Shown: positions 1 to 8,401, counted from the first letter of the stretch. The stretch: DNA of 64,000 nt from Salinigranum marinum (GCF_024228675.1 NZ_CP100461.1:3593398-3657397); one strand, 5' to 3'. Made by a program: numbers and translations. Notes: a model not told the origin generated them from the sequence alone.

Positions 1-182
1 ACGTGACCGCGTGGGCCGACGCGCCCGAGACGCCGCCGCTCTCCGACGAGGAGGTCCGCCGGGTGGAGGAACTGTCCCAGGAGAACTTCGGCGTCGACCG
101 CTTCGACGGGATGGACTCGCTCCGCTCGTCCGTGGGCGGAGCCGACCTCGAGGGCGTCGACAAGCAGGCGGCGGGTGACTGA
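1..182 (+). CDS. C-terminal end of an unidentified protein (5' partial)
   Basis: An open frame enters at the left edge (codons from base 3) and ends in TGA at 180-182. About 59 residues are visible. They are hydrophilic and acidic, include EELSQENFGVDRFDGMD, and have no membrane segment. I do not recognise the family from this fragment. The stop is 2 nt before the ATG of the next small gene, so the two are probably cotranscribed. The haloarchaeal codon use and acidic composition support real coding sequence. Confidence 0.6.
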   Translation, partial: VTAWADAPETPPLSDEEVRRVEELSQENFGVDRFDGMDSLRSSVGGADLEGVDKQAAGD

Positions 183-184
183 CG

Positions 185-400
185 ATGTCGAAAGCGAAAC
201 TGCTGAAGCTCACGCTTGCCGTCCACGCCGTGCTGGCGGCCGTCGTGGCCGTCGACGCGCGCCGCCACGGCCGCTGCGTCGGCAAGTGGGTGGCCGTCAC
301 GCTCCTGACCGGTCTCGTGGGCGTCGCCGCGTACGTCCTCTCGGGGGGTGACGACGACGTCCCGCTGGACGAACTCGTCGATCAGGTCGAGCTAGAGTAG
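185..400 (+). CDS. Small two-helix membrane protein, function unknown
   Basis: A 71-residue protein with an ATG start 2 nt after the preceding stop, which suggests translational coupling. Two hydrophobic segments lie at about residues 8-24 and 33-53, joined by a basic loop (DARRHGR). The acidic tail (GGDDDVPLDELVDQVELE) is typical of a haloarchaeal cytoplasmic end. There is no enzymatic motif and I do not recognise a family. The stop (398-400) overlaps by 9 bases the stop region of the histidine kinase on the opposite strand, so the pair is convergent and tightly packed. Confidence 0.6.
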   Translation: MSKAKLLKLTLAVHAVLAAVVAVDARRHGRCVGKWVAVTLLTGLVGVAAYVLSGGDDDVPLDELVDQVELE

Positions 401-2374
401 GAACTCGAACCGCGCCCCGCCCTCGCGTCCCTCCGTCAGCCGAACGTCCCAGCCGTGGGCGTCGGCGACCGCGCTGACGATGGCGAGCCCGAACCCGGTG
501 CCGTCGGCGTCGGTCGAGTAGCCGTGTTCGAAGACCGTCTCGCGCTCGTCCTCGGGGATCCCGGGGCCGTCGTCCTCGACGAAGAACCCGCGGCGGTCGA
601 CGTCGTCGCTCCCGCCGGCCCGGAGCGCGCCGATGCGGACCGTCGGCCCGGTGCCGTCGGCGTCGACGGTCCGCTGGCCCTCCGACGAGCCGTGTTCGAC
701 GGTGTCACCGGACTGCACGGCAGTCCGGTTGCTCGTGGAGCCGTGCTCCACGCTGTCCTCACGAGCCGGCGAGTGAGGGCTCGTGGAGCCGTGCTCCACG
801 CTGTTCTGCAGGAGGTTCTCGAGGAGTTCGCGCAGTCGGCTCCGGTCGGCTTCGACGGTCGGTTCGTCGTCCACGACGAGTTCGCCCGGTCCGAGTCCCG
901 CCCAGCACGTCCGCGCGAGCGCGCCGACGTCAACGGCCTCGGTGTCGCCCGCGCCGCGGCCCTGCCGGGCGAGGGTGAGCAGGTCCGCGACGAGTTCCTC
1001 CATGCGGTCGTGGCTCTCGGTCACGGCGTCGAGGTGCTCCGCGGCGGCGTCGCGGGACGGGGCGTCGCGGGCGAGTTCGAGCCGGCCCTGCGCGACGTTC
1101 AGCGGGTTGCGGAGGTCGTGGCTGACCACGGAGGCGAACTCGTCGAGCCGGCTGTTCCGCTCGCGGAGTTCGGCCTCCTGTCTGCGGAGCGTCTCCTCTC
1201 GCTCGGCCCGTTCGAGCGCGGCCTCGACGTTCGCACAGAGCACCTTCGCCAGCGAGACGTCCGTCTCGTCGAACTGGGCGGGGAGGGACGAGCCGGCGAG
1301 GAAGACGCCGCGGTCGCCGAGCGGGACGATGAGTTCGCTGCGGACCCGCGTCGTCGGATCCATCACGCCCCGCGCCTCGTTCACGCGGTCGTACACGCGG
1401 GTCTCGCCGGTCTCGAACGCCTCGAACGTGAGGCTCTCGCCGCGCTCGAACGCCGGGAGGTCACCCCGGTCGCCGAGGAACTCGCGCGTCCGGTCGCTCG
1501 CCGCGGCGGGGACGAGTGCGTCCCGGTCGGGGTCGTACAGGTGGACGCCGCAGATGTCGTGGCTCAGGACGTCCCGTGCGGTCGTGATCGCGACATCGGC
1601 CACCTCCGTCTCGGTCTCGGCGTTCATGAGGCTCCGCGTCGTCTCGTGGAGCCGCTCGAGACGCTCCTCGCGCTGGACCCGGTCGAGCGCCGCCTGGGCG
1701 TTCGTCGCCAGCAGGCCGACGACCTCGACGCTCCCCTCGAGCGTCCCGTCGGGCTCCGCCGCGGCGACCAGCAGTCCGTGGTCGCCGAGCGGGACGACGA
1801 GCAGGTCGAGCGCCGCCCAGAGGTCGTGCTCCGCGGCGGGAACGACTCGGCTCTCTCCGGCCCGGAACGCTGCCCAGACCGCCTCGGTGGCGGGCGTGAT
1901 CGTGGTCGTCGACAGGTCCGCGGCGGTCTCGTCGATCATCTCCGGGGTGAGCGATCCCGCGTCGTCGGGGGTGTAGACGCCGACCAGCTCGGGATCGAGC
2001 GTCTCGGCGGCCGTCTCGACGGCGACCGCACACACCTCCGCGGTGCTCGCCGCGCGGACCAGATCGGCCGTCGCCCGTTCGAGCACCGAGACGGTGTGTG
2101 ACCGTACCGGCTTGGCCGGCGGGACGAACACGACGAGGGTCGCTGGCTCGCCATCGTAGTCGATCCGGGCGAAACGGAGCGTCACGTCGAGCGGGTCGCG
2201 GTCGCGCCCGAGGAGCGTGACCCGGCGAACGGCTCTCTCGGCCCCGTCGCCGGCCCGTCCGCGGAGCGGTCCGCGGACCTCGTCGTGGTCGGCGGGCGCG
2301 ATCACGTCGAGCGGGTCGCGTCCGCGGAGCTCGTCGCGGCCGACGTTCACGAGGTCGGCAACGCACGGGTTCAC
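392..2374 (-). CDS. PAS-GAF-GAF sensor histidine kinase with VEHGST repeat expansion
   Basis: A soluble sensor kinase of 660 residues if started at the GTG at 2374. In order: the end of a PAS domain (1-70), two GAF-like domains (about 85-225 and 235-385), HisKA with the H-box SHDLRNPLNV near residue 415, and HATPase_c with the N-box ENLLQNSVEHG near 525, G1 EDDGPGIP near 600 and GTGFGLAIV near 626. Between N-box and G1 the VEHGS(T/S) segment occurs three times, widening this part by about 35 residues. The start is unresolved. PAS-like residues (YRTLAEDDAVG, DGAFVYVNP) continue upstream in frame as far as the preceding gene's stop without any ATG or GTG, so the gene may have lost its start by a frameshift or may use an unusual one. 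No response regulator is adjacent. Confidence 0.85.
   Translation of the reverse strand: MNPCVADLVNVGRDELRGRDPLDVIAPADHDEVRGPLRGRAGDGAERAVRRVTLLGRDRDPLDVTLRFARIDYDGEPATLVVFVPPAKPVRSHTVSVLERATADLVRAASTAEVCAVAVETAAETLDPELVGVYTPDDAGSLTPEMIDETAADLSTTTITPATEAVWAAFRAGESRVVPAAEHDLWAALDLLVVPLGDHGLLVAAAEPDGTLEGSVEVVGLLATNAQAALDRVQREERLERLHETTRSLMNAETETEVADVAITTARDVLSHDICGVHLYDPDRDALVPAAASDRTREFLGDRGDLPAFERGESLTFEAFETGETRVYDRVNEARGVMDPTTRVRSELIVPLGDRGVFLAGSSLPAQFDETDVSLAKVLCANVEAALERAEREETLRRQEAELRERNSRLDEFASVVSHDLRNPLNVAQGRLELARDAPSRDAAAEHLDAVTESHDRMEELVADLLTLARQGRGAGDTEAVDVGALARTCWAGLGPGELVVDDEPTVEADRSRLRELLENLLQNSVEHGSTSPHSPAREDSVEHGSTSNRTAVQSGDTVEHGSSEGQRTVDADGTGPTVRIGALRAGGSDDVDRRGFFVEDDGPGIPEDERETVFEHGYSTDADGTGFGLAIVSAVADAHGWDVRLTEGREGGARFEFLL
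680..804 (-). repeat. Three copies of a palindromic repeat encoding VEHGS(T/S)
   Basis: Two identical 26-bp copies lie at 731-756 and 779-804 (period 48 bp) and a diverged third at 680-705. Each exact copy holds the inverted repeat CGTGGAGC-CGT-GCTCCACG (8-bp arms, 3-nt loop) and reads VEHGST in the kinase frame. The spacers encode SPHSPARED and SNRTAVQSGD. The copies fall exactly at the N-box of the HATPase domain. They look like duplication or insertion of a palindromic element that keeps the reading frame. Confidence 0.85.
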
Positions 2375-2489
2375 GTAGACGAACGCCCCGTCGCGGACGA
2401 CACAGCGGCCGACGGCGTCGTCCTCGGCGAGCGTTCTGTACTCAGGGGTCGGCTCCGGGCGACAAAAATCGCCCGCCGCCTCCGTGATC

Positions 2490-4052
2490 TCAGGCCAAAA
2501 AGACGTGTCGTGGACGGTCGGCGAGGACGTCCCGGCCCCACTGGACCGTCTCGCGGAACTCCTCGGAGCGGAAGAAGCCCATCGCGTCCTCCTTCGAGCG
2601 CCACTGGCTGGAGATGAACATGTCGTTTTGGTCCTCGTGGTTGACCATCAGCGCGGTCTCGTGGTGGCCGTCCATCTCGTCGAGCAGCCCGCCGACGACG
2701 TCGAACTTCTCGACGAACTCCGCGCGGTACTCCGGCTTTACGGTGTAGAACATCCCCATCGTCCCGAAGCCGCTCTCCTCGCCGGCGCGGGAGACCACGC
2801 CCGGGAGCTCCGAGAGGAAGCCCGCGGCGGTCTCGGCCGCCGAGGCCGTCTCCCAGATGCTCACCACTGCGGTCCGGTCGACGGATTCGGCCTCGTACTC
2901 CGCCGTCTTGACGTGTGTGCCGTAGTGCTCGAAGCTCTCGCGCAGGCCCGCGACCTCCTCAAACAGGTCGTCGGGGGCGGCCTCCGAGTACAGCACGGTC
3001 GCGTAGACTTCCTCGCCGTGCGGTTTGCCGGCGTAGATGTTCAGGTCGTCCAGTTCGCCGCGGATCTCCTCCTCGGACGCGCCGCCGTGGTCCTCATCTC
3101 CGTCATCCTCGCCGTGGGCGTGAGCGTGGGTGTCGGCGTCGGCGTGCGCCCCCTGCTCGGCCCCGTGGGGATGGTCGCCCGCGCCGCCGTGGGCGTGGCC
3201 GGGTCCGTGTGGGTGGTCGCCCGCGGCGTCGTGTGCGTGGCCGTGGGGCTCGCCGTCCGCGTCGGCCGCGCCGGTCGGAACCGACTCACCCCGCAGGTAG
3301 GCACCGAGGTCACGCGGTGGGAACCGCCGGCCGACGTAGAACCGTCCGAACTCGCCGTAGCGCGCCGAAACCTCGTCGAACCGCATCTCGTAGACGATGT
3401 CCTTGATGTCCGTCGGGTCCGCCCCGAAGAGCGTCACGCCCCACTCGTAGTCGTCGAACCCCACCGAGGAGGAGATGATCTGCTTGATCCGGCCCGCGTA
3501 CTCGCGGCCGGTGTCGCCGTGTTCTGACATCAGCTCGCGGCGCTCGTCGAACGAGAGGCTGTACCAGTTGTCGTCGCCCGTTCGGCGCTTCGACATCGGG
3601 TAGAAGGAGACGTACTCGTCGTCGGGGAGATCGGGTTTCATCTTCCCCTCGATGTACCGTCGGAGCCCCTCGTCGATCTCGTCCTCGTCGCCGGTGAAGT
3701 AGTCGTCCGAGACGTAGCCCGACACCTCCGTGACCGAGACGTACGACGTCGACTGCTCGAGATAGCCCGCAAGCGCCGTCGTCTCGAACTGTCGTTCCGC
3801 ACGCGAGAGCGCGTCGAGCGACGGCCGGAGGTGTAACACGAGGAGGTCGGCCTTGTGGCCGACGACGCTGAAGACGGCGCTCGCGCCTTCCGAGGCGTCC
3901 TCGACGGCCTCGTGCGACATCAGATAGGCGACGCCCTCATCGACGGCGCGCGTCCGCTCTCGCTCCGGGGCGTCCCGCCAGGCGTCCCAGTCGACGGTTC
4001 TGAAGTCGTGGAGCACGAACCACCCTTCGTCGGTCGGTGGAGCCGCTGTCAT
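2490..4052 (-). CDS. pitA: PitA-type chlorite dismutase-like / ABM-domain fusion, haem-binding
   Basis: A 520-residue protein. The N-terminal part (about 1-250) is chlorite-dismutase/HemQ-like (MKPDLPDDEYVSFYPMSKRR; VGFDDYEWGVTLFGADP). A His/Asp/Gly-rich linker (about 256-326, repeats such as DHPHGPGHAHGGAG) follows. The C-terminal part (about 335-520) is ABM-like (FGTMGMFYTVKPEY, FISSQWRSKEDAMGFFRSEEF). This fusion is the haloarchaeal PitA architecture known from Haloferax. HemQ relatives decarboxylate coprohaem to haem b, so a role in haem metabolism is likely but inferred. The ATG at 4052 has a TATA-like box around 4073-4082 on the minus strand. The kinase gene follows directly downstream. 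The linker could bind divalent metal. Confidence 0.88.
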   Translation of the reverse strand: MTAAPPTDEGWFVLHDFRTVDWDAWRDAPERERTRAVDEGVAYLMSHEAVEDASEGASAVFSVVGHKADLLVLHLRPSLDALSRAERQFETTALAGYLEQSTSYVSVTEVSGYVSDDYFTGDEDEIDEGLRRYIEGKMKPDLPDDEYVSFYPMSKRRTGDDNWYSLSFDERRELMSEHGDTGREYAGRIKQIISSSVGFDDYEWGVTLFGADPTDIKDIVYEMRFDEVSARYGEFGRFYVGRRFPPRDLGAYLRGESVPTGAADADGEPHGHAHDAAGDHPHGPGHAHGGAGDHPHGAEQGAHADADTHAHAHGEDDGDEDHGGASEEEIRGELDDLNIYAGKPHGEEVYATVLYSEAAPDDLFEEVAGLRESFEHYGTHVKTAEYEAESVDRTAVVSIWETASAAETAAGFLSELPGVVSRAGEESGFGTMGMFYTVKPEYRAEFVEKFDVVGGLLDEMDGHHETALMVNHEDQNDMFISSQWRSKEDAMGFFRSEEFRETVQWGRDVLADRPRHVFLA

Positions 4053-4299
4053 ACGCCGACGTTAGGAGGGGAGGGGTATGGGACTTGCGTGTCGCTCCCG
4101 GACGGTGAGAACGAACCCGCGACGGGCCCGGGAGCGGCGGTCACACGGCGTCTCACTCGACCTCGCTGCCCTCCCCGACCTCCTCGCACTGTCGGCCGAC
4201 TGTCTCGACGCGCTGTCCGACGCGATCCCCGAGCGGTTCGACCGGTGAGGTGTCGTCCGGGGGTACCTTCATCCCGTCACCGGCTGTTCGTACGCGTGC
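4053..4299 (+). other. Intergenic region with a possible 47-codon ORF
   Basis: A gap between the divergent pitA and cupin genes. It holds a GTG-initiated frame at 4105-4248 whose second half (VSLDLAALPDLLALSADCLD) reads like haloarchaeal protein. There is no clear ribosome-binding site, and the basic first half does not look coding. It may be a gene remnant. A GTACCTT box near 4263-4270 could serve the cupin gene. Confidence 0.25.
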
Positions 4300-4683
4300 A
4301 TGCCCGCACACACCTCACTGGACGACCTCGACGCGGTTTCGGTCGACAGGTCCGACACCGATGCCTCGGTCGTCCCCGTCGGTTACGAACTCCGCCCCTC
4401 GAAGATGCGTCCGGCCGTCTGGAACCTCCCCGCCGGCGAGTCGACGCCGTACCACCGCCAGCGGGAGCAGGAGGAGCTGTACCTCGCGCTCTCCGGTCGA
4501 TTCGAGGTCCGGCTCGATCACGGCGATGGAGACGAGGAGACGTTCGAGTTCGGCCCCCGCGACGTGCTCGTGGTCGAACCCGACGTCGCCCGCCAGCTGA
4601 CGGCGCTCGAAGATGGCGAACTGTTCGTCGTCGGCGCGCCGAACGTCAAGGACGACGGCGTCGTCCTCGACGCCGACTCCTGA
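4300..4683 (+). CDS. Single-domain cupin protein
   Basis: A 127-residue protein with one cupin beta-barrel. Motif 1 is degenerate (STPYHRQREQEELYLALSGR, with Glu residues and one His) and motif 2 is FGPRDVLVVEPDVARQL. Such small cupins bind a metal or small ligand and may isomerise, oxygenate or sense sugars or other small molecules. Nothing here fixes a substrate. The reduced His content of motif 1 leaves metal binding uncertain. The ATG at 4300 is the first good start and is consistent with a leaderless transcript. Flanked by pitA (divergent) and a site-2 protease (convergent), with no operon partner. Confidence 0.8.
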   Translation: MPAHTSLDDLDAVSVDRSDTDASVVPVGYELRPSKMRPAVWNLPAGESTPYHRQREQEELYLALSGRFEVRLDHGDGDEETFEFGPRDVLVVEPDVARQLTALEDGELFVVGAPNVKDDGVVLDADS

Positions 4684-4724
4684 GGGGCAGCTCCGTTCTG
4701 CCCGCTCGCCCGTCAACTCCGGGC

Positions 4725-6515
4725 TCAGCTCAACAGCGTCGGCCCGAAGATGAGCAACACGAGCGACGCGAGCATCACGAGCCCGACGCTCGTCGTCACG
4801 GTGCGGACGAGCGCGTGCGGCCTGGAGACGGGCAACCGGGAGACGATGGCCTCGGTCCCGGTGCGGAGGATGCGACCGCCGTCGAGCGGGTAGCCCGGGA
4901 TACAGTTGAACAGCCCCAGCTGGAGGTTGATCCACGCCGTCCAGAACAGCAGGTTCGCGAGGATGAACACGCCGCTCCCGAGCGCCGCCAGTGGCCCCTC
5001 GACCACGTAGAAGTTCATCACCGCGGGGGTAAAGCCCGGGAAGTTGGGGATGCCGAGGATGACCGACGCGAGCGGGAGGATGAGCGAGACGTAGACCAGT
5101 CCGAGCGGTGAGTCCACGATGTTGATCGGGGCGCTCCCGCCGTCGCCGCCGAGCAGGGTCAGGTAGGTCCCCGCGGGGTACGACTGCGCGCCGAAGTCCG
5201 TCAGGAGGAGCCCGCTCGTCCCCGGGAAGATGTTCACGCCGAGGAAGCCGTTGCCGTCGCGGGGGTTCTCCCCGAGCGTGACGGTGTACGACTCCATCGA
5301 CCCGTCGCGCCAGGCGGTTATCGACACCTCACCGCCGGGGTTCGTCCCGTCGAGCGCGGCGTTGAGCTCCGAGGAGGACGTGACGCGCTCGCCGCCGAAC
5401 TCGGTGATGATGAGGCTCCCGTTCGTCGGCGCACCCCCCTCGTCGAGGGGGCCATCGTCGGCCACCTGTGTGATGTACGCGCCCACCGGGACCGTGACCG
5501 TCCCGCGGGAGGTCGACAGGCGGGCGAAGGTGGTGTCCGCGGTCGCCTCGCGGAGCCCCGCACGGGTGTACACCGGCGTGCCGTTGACCGCGGTGACCGC
5601 GATGGGCTCGTCGTCGCCCGACACGGTGAAGTTCGCCGGGTTCCCGCCCACGGAGCCGACGACGACGAGGCTCCGCTCCACCGCGACCGTCCGCGGCCCG
5701 TCGCCGCTGTCGATCCGGACGTCGACGGTTCGGGCGTCCGTCGACGACAGGACCGCGTCGAGTTCGGTCTCGGAGGAGACGCTCTGGTTCGCGACGCCCA
5801 GGATCCGGTCGCCGCTCTCTATCCCCGCGGCGGCGGCCGGTGCCCCCTCGAACGTCCCCTGGACGGCCATCCCGGGGGCGACGCCGATCGCGCCGATGAC
5901 GGGGCCAAAGAGGAGCGCGAAGGCGACGACGGTGATGGCGAAGTTGTTCGTGACGCCCGCGGCGAACATCCGGGTCCGGCCGCCGCGGTCGGCGGCGCGC
6001 TGGCTGTCCTCGTCGGGTTCGACGAACGCACCGACGGGGATGAGCGTGAGAAAGACAAGTCCCATCGACTCGATGTCGATGTCCTCGACGCGACAGAGGA
6101 GGCCGTGCCCGCCCTCGTGGACGACCAGCCCGACGAGCAGGCCGAAAACGATCTCCGGGGCGACCGAGAGCGGGAGGAAGTCGTTGACTCCCGGGATGAC
6201 GAGGAAGTTCTGCGGCTGGTTCACCTGCGTGGGGGCGGGCGGGTTCTGGAGGATTGTGAGGGCCTGGAACACGAGGAGGGCGAACGTGCCGACCATCACG
6301 ACGAGCGTAATGCCGACGCCGACGTTGCTCCACGCTCGCCAGAAGCGCTTCGGTCCGGCGAGCCAGTCGAGGAAGTCACGCCCGCGCTTCGTGTGGAGCG
6401 TGGTGAGCGGTCCCTGGACGCGGACGGAGGAGGGCAGGATGCCGCGCGACTTCAGGAAGAAGCCGATGAAAGAGTAGGCGAAGACGCCGACGAGCACCCA
6501 GATCAGCGTGTTCAT
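4725..6515 (-). CDS. Site-2 protease family (M50) membrane metalloprotease with two PDZ-like domains
   Basis: A 596-residue polytopic membrane protein. An N-terminal helix is followed by more helices and the zinc motif HEGGH near residue 135. A cytoplasmic-type loop with acidic residues, helices, and two PDZ-like modules (about 200-450; GIESGDRILGVANQSV and the LIITEFGGERVTSSSELNAA region) follow. The C-terminal helices carry the second metal-ligand motif YPLDGGR near residue 545. The family cleaves transmembrane segments in regulated intramembrane proteolysis; the substrate is unknown. The ATG at 6515 has a CTTTGA TATA-like box about 27 nt upstream on the minus strand. A second, shorter M50 protease lies at 14163-15296. 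Confidence 0.9.
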   Translation of the reverse strand: MNTLIWVLVGVFAYSFIGFFLKSRGILPSSVRVQGPLTTLHTKRGRDFLDWLAGPKRFWRAWSNVGVGITLVVMVGTFALLVFQALTILQNPPAPTQVNQPQNFLVIPGVNDFLPLSVAPEIVFGLLVGLVVHEGGHGLLCRVEDIDIESMGLVFLTLIPVGAFVEPDEDSQRAADRGGRTRMFAAGVTNNFAITVVAFALLFGPVIGAIGVAPGMAVQGTFEGAPAAAAGIESGDRILGVANQSVSSETELDAVLSSTDARTVDVRIDSGDGPRTVAVERSLVVVGSVGGNPANFTVSGDDEPIAVTAVNGTPVYTRAGLREATADTTFARLSTSRGTVTVPVGAYITQVADDGPLDEGGAPTNGSLIITEFGGERVTSSSELNAALDGTNPGGEVSITAWRDGSMESYTVTLGENPRDGNGFLGVNIFPGTSGLLLTDFGAQSYPAGTYLTLLGGDGGSAPINIVDSPLGLVYVSLILPLASVILGIPNFPGFTPAVMNFYVVEGPLAALGSGVFILANLLFWTAWINLQLGLFNCIPGYPLDGGRILRTGTEAIVSRLPVSRPHALVRTVTTSVGLVMLASLVLLIFGPTLLS

Positions 6516-6604
6516 CAGCGGAAGAAACGGGAGCCGCGCTCAAAGACGTTCGGATTGGAACGCGCCGAGCCGACCGACACCGGGCGGGGAAGAGACGGCT
6601 GACG

Positions 6605-6862
6605 CTACTCCGTGGACGCGGATTCGGACTCGGACTCCGTCGGTTCGAGTTCGATCTCGGTGAACTCCGCCTCTCGAGCGGCCCGCCGCCGCGAGCGGAG
6701 AGACAGGACCACGCCGACGGCGACCACGCCGACCAGCGCCACCACGAGCCAGCGCCGCCTCCCACCGCCGTTCCCGGTGGCGTCCGCGTTCGTCTCGGCC
6801 TCGGTCTCGGCCGACGGTCCGTCGTCCGCGTCCAGTCCACGTTTGCTGTCGAGAAGTCCCAT
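6605..6862 (-). CDS. Small single-pass membrane protein, function unknown
   Basis: An 85-residue protein with an acidic N-terminus (DADDGPSAETEAETNAD), Gly/Arg residues, one transmembrane helix (about 38-56, WLVVALVGVVAVGVVLSL), then a basic patch RSRRRAAR and an acidic Glu/Ser tail. The basic patch after the helix suggests the C-terminus is cytoplasmic. No family recognised. It lies 89 bp upstream of the site-2 protease on the same strand, so the two may be cotranscribed and it could be a substrate or accessory, which is speculation. Confidence 0.6.
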   Translation of the reverse strand: MGLLDSKRGLDADDGPSAETEAETNADATGNGGGRRRWLVVALVGVVAVGVVLSLRSRRRAAREAEFTEIELEPTESESESASTE

Positions 6863-7032
6863 GCTGTTATCGTGGGATGAACGTACGCAACCCTCTTGAG
6901 CGTGTCCCCTGCTCGGACGCAGTCGAAGCGATGACCGGCGGTTCGTCTCCTCTCACGAGCCCTCCGGGTGATTCCCACACCGCCGCGTCGTTCGACCGGT
7001 GGACCCACGGGCAACGACGCCAGGAGCTACGA

Positions 7033-7227
7033 TCACTCGTCCGCGTCCGGTGTTCGCACCGCGTCCGTGTAGCCACGGAGCACGAAGTTACCGATCCAGA
7101 GCAGTGCGACGACGACCCCGACGAGAACGATCAACGCCTGAGCGATTCCTTCGACGGTACTCGCGGCGGAGACAGTGATCGCGAGGACGACCACGATTCC
7201 TGCCGTGTCACGGAGAGACCAATCCAT
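7033..7227 (-). CDS. Small two-helix membrane protein, function unknown
   Basis: A 64-residue protein with two hydrophobic segments (about 8-23 and 27-49, including ALIVLVGVVVALLWIGNFVL) and a short acidic C-terminus (DAVRTPDADE). I do not recognise the family with certainty; many haloarchaea have small double-helix proteins of this type. A strong TATA-like box on the minus strand (7252-7259) is spaced for a leaderless start at the ATG at 7227, which supports a real expressed gene. Confidence 0.6.
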   Translation of the reverse strand: MDWSLRDTAGIVVVLAITVSAASTVEGIAQALIVLVGVVVALLWIGNFVLRGYTDAVRTPDADE

Positions 7228-7251
7228 CGCAGTCCGGCTTCTTCGCCGTCG

Positions 7252-7259
7252 CGTATATG
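7252..7259 (-). promoter_or_regulatory. TATA-like box for the 7033-7227 gene
   Basis: Read on the minus strand, GCATATAC is centred about 28 nt upstream of the ATG at 7227, the usual spacing for leaderless haloarchaeal promoters. Confidence 0.6.
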
Positions 7260-7427
7260 CTCTGTGTGTCCGGGAGCCGCGGCGAGAGTGGACCGTCGCC
7301 CGACTCGACCGGTCGGGCCGATACGTCTCGGCGACCGTCGACTAACCCGACTCGATAAGACGCGGTCCCGAGACGGCAATCACTATGCTACTCGAAACCA
7401 TACCACACTGTGGAAGAGCGAGATATC

Positions 7428-8210
7428 ATGAGCTCGTCGCTCGAAGACGTCGAATACCTCGTCCGGTCAGAGCACCGCGTAGCGGTGCTTGACGCGCTGG
7501 CTGACGGCCCGCAGAGCCGATCGGAGCTCCGGGCGCTGACCGGCGCGTCGGCGTCCACGATCAGTCGCATGCTCCGCGAGTTCGAGGCCCGACACTGGAT
7601 CGGAAAAGAGGGCCACCAGTTCGAGGCGACACCGCTGGGTGCGTTCGTCGTCGAGGGGCTGATGCGCCTGCTCGGACGGATGGAGACCGAGCAGACGCTC
7701 CGCGAGGTGATGCGGTGGTTCCCGACCGACGACGTGGAGTTCGACGTCGTTCGGTGTCTGCGTGACGCCGAGATCGTGTTCCCGACCGAGAGCGACCCGA
7801 TGGCACCGGTCAGGCGTGCAGGCCAGCAACTGCGCGCCGGAACACGGCTCCGCTTCCTCACGACTCAGGTCACCGTCCAGTACTTCGACGTCGTCAGAGA
7901 GCTGGTCTCTGACGAGGGGATGCACGTCGAAGGGGTGGTGACACCCGGCGTCTACGACACGCTCGTGAGCGATCCTGCGATGGCTGCGGTGTACGATGAC
8001 TTGCGCGATTCGGAGGACGTGCGGGTCCTGGTAACGGAGGGCGTCCCCCTCATATTGCAGATCGTCGACGACCGTGTGGGCGTCGGACTCGTCGACGAGG
8101 CGGCGACCCCCCGGGGGCTGATCTGTAGCGACGCCGACCGCGTCCACAGGTGGGCCGTCGACACGTTCGAGACCTACCGCGGCGAGGCGGAGCCGGTCTC
8201 CGAGCCGTAG
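7428..8210 (+). CDS. HTH transcriptional regulator, FilR1-like
   Basis: A 260-residue predicted regulator. The N-terminal winged helix-turn-helix (about 1-80: SEHRVAVLDALADGPQSR, then TGASASTISRMLREFEARHW) is followed by a middle and C-terminal region typical of the FilR1/DUF1724 group (about 120-250: QQLRAGTRLRFLTTQ, PLILQIVDDRVGVGLVDEAA), which probably binds a ligand. I chose the ATG at 7428 over the in-frame GTG at 7410 because a CGAAACCATACC element (7393-7404) sits about 27 nt upstream of it. A terminator-like hairpin follows at 8223-8237. The next genes downstream, on the same strand, are the DUF1326/DUF2182 pair, a plausible but unproven target. Confidence 0.85.
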   Translation: MSSSLEDVEYLVRSEHRVAVLDALADGPQSRSELRALTGASASTISRMLREFEARHWIGKEGHQFEATPLGAFVVEGLMRLLGRMETEQTLREVMRWFPTDDVEFDVVRCLRDAEIVFPTESDPMAPVRRAGQQLRAGTRLRFLTTQVTVQYFDVVRELVSDEGMHVEGVVTPGVYDTLVSDPAMAAVYDDLRDSEDVRVLVTEGVPLILQIVDDRVGVGLVDEAATPRGLICSDADRVHRWAVDTFETYRGEAEPVSEP

Positions 8211-8222
8211 TCACCTCGTCGT

Positions 8223-8237
8223 CCCGAGACGGGTTTT
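8223..8237 (+). terminator. Hairpin plus T-run behind the FilR1-like regulator
   Basis: CCCG-AGA-CGGG followed directly by TTTT, 13 bp after the regulator's stop codon. The stem is short, so this is a modest prediction. Confidence 0.4.
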
Positions 8238-8401
8238 CCGCAGCCGACAGTCGCGTCGTCACCCGCGCCGCTCGCCACGCTCCCGGTAGGACGATGGCGT
8301 CGAACGGTGCGGGCGTCGAACGGCGGGTCACTCGCTTGCGCGTAGTGGGCCGCGTGCACCGTCTGCAGGCCGGTCACGGGTCGGGCGAATCTCACTAGGC
8401 G

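Noticed and set aside
455-2101. Long open frame on the plus strand opposite the first histidine kinase
   Set aside because: Antisense shadow of a well-supported kinase; composition is not acidic and no domain is seen.
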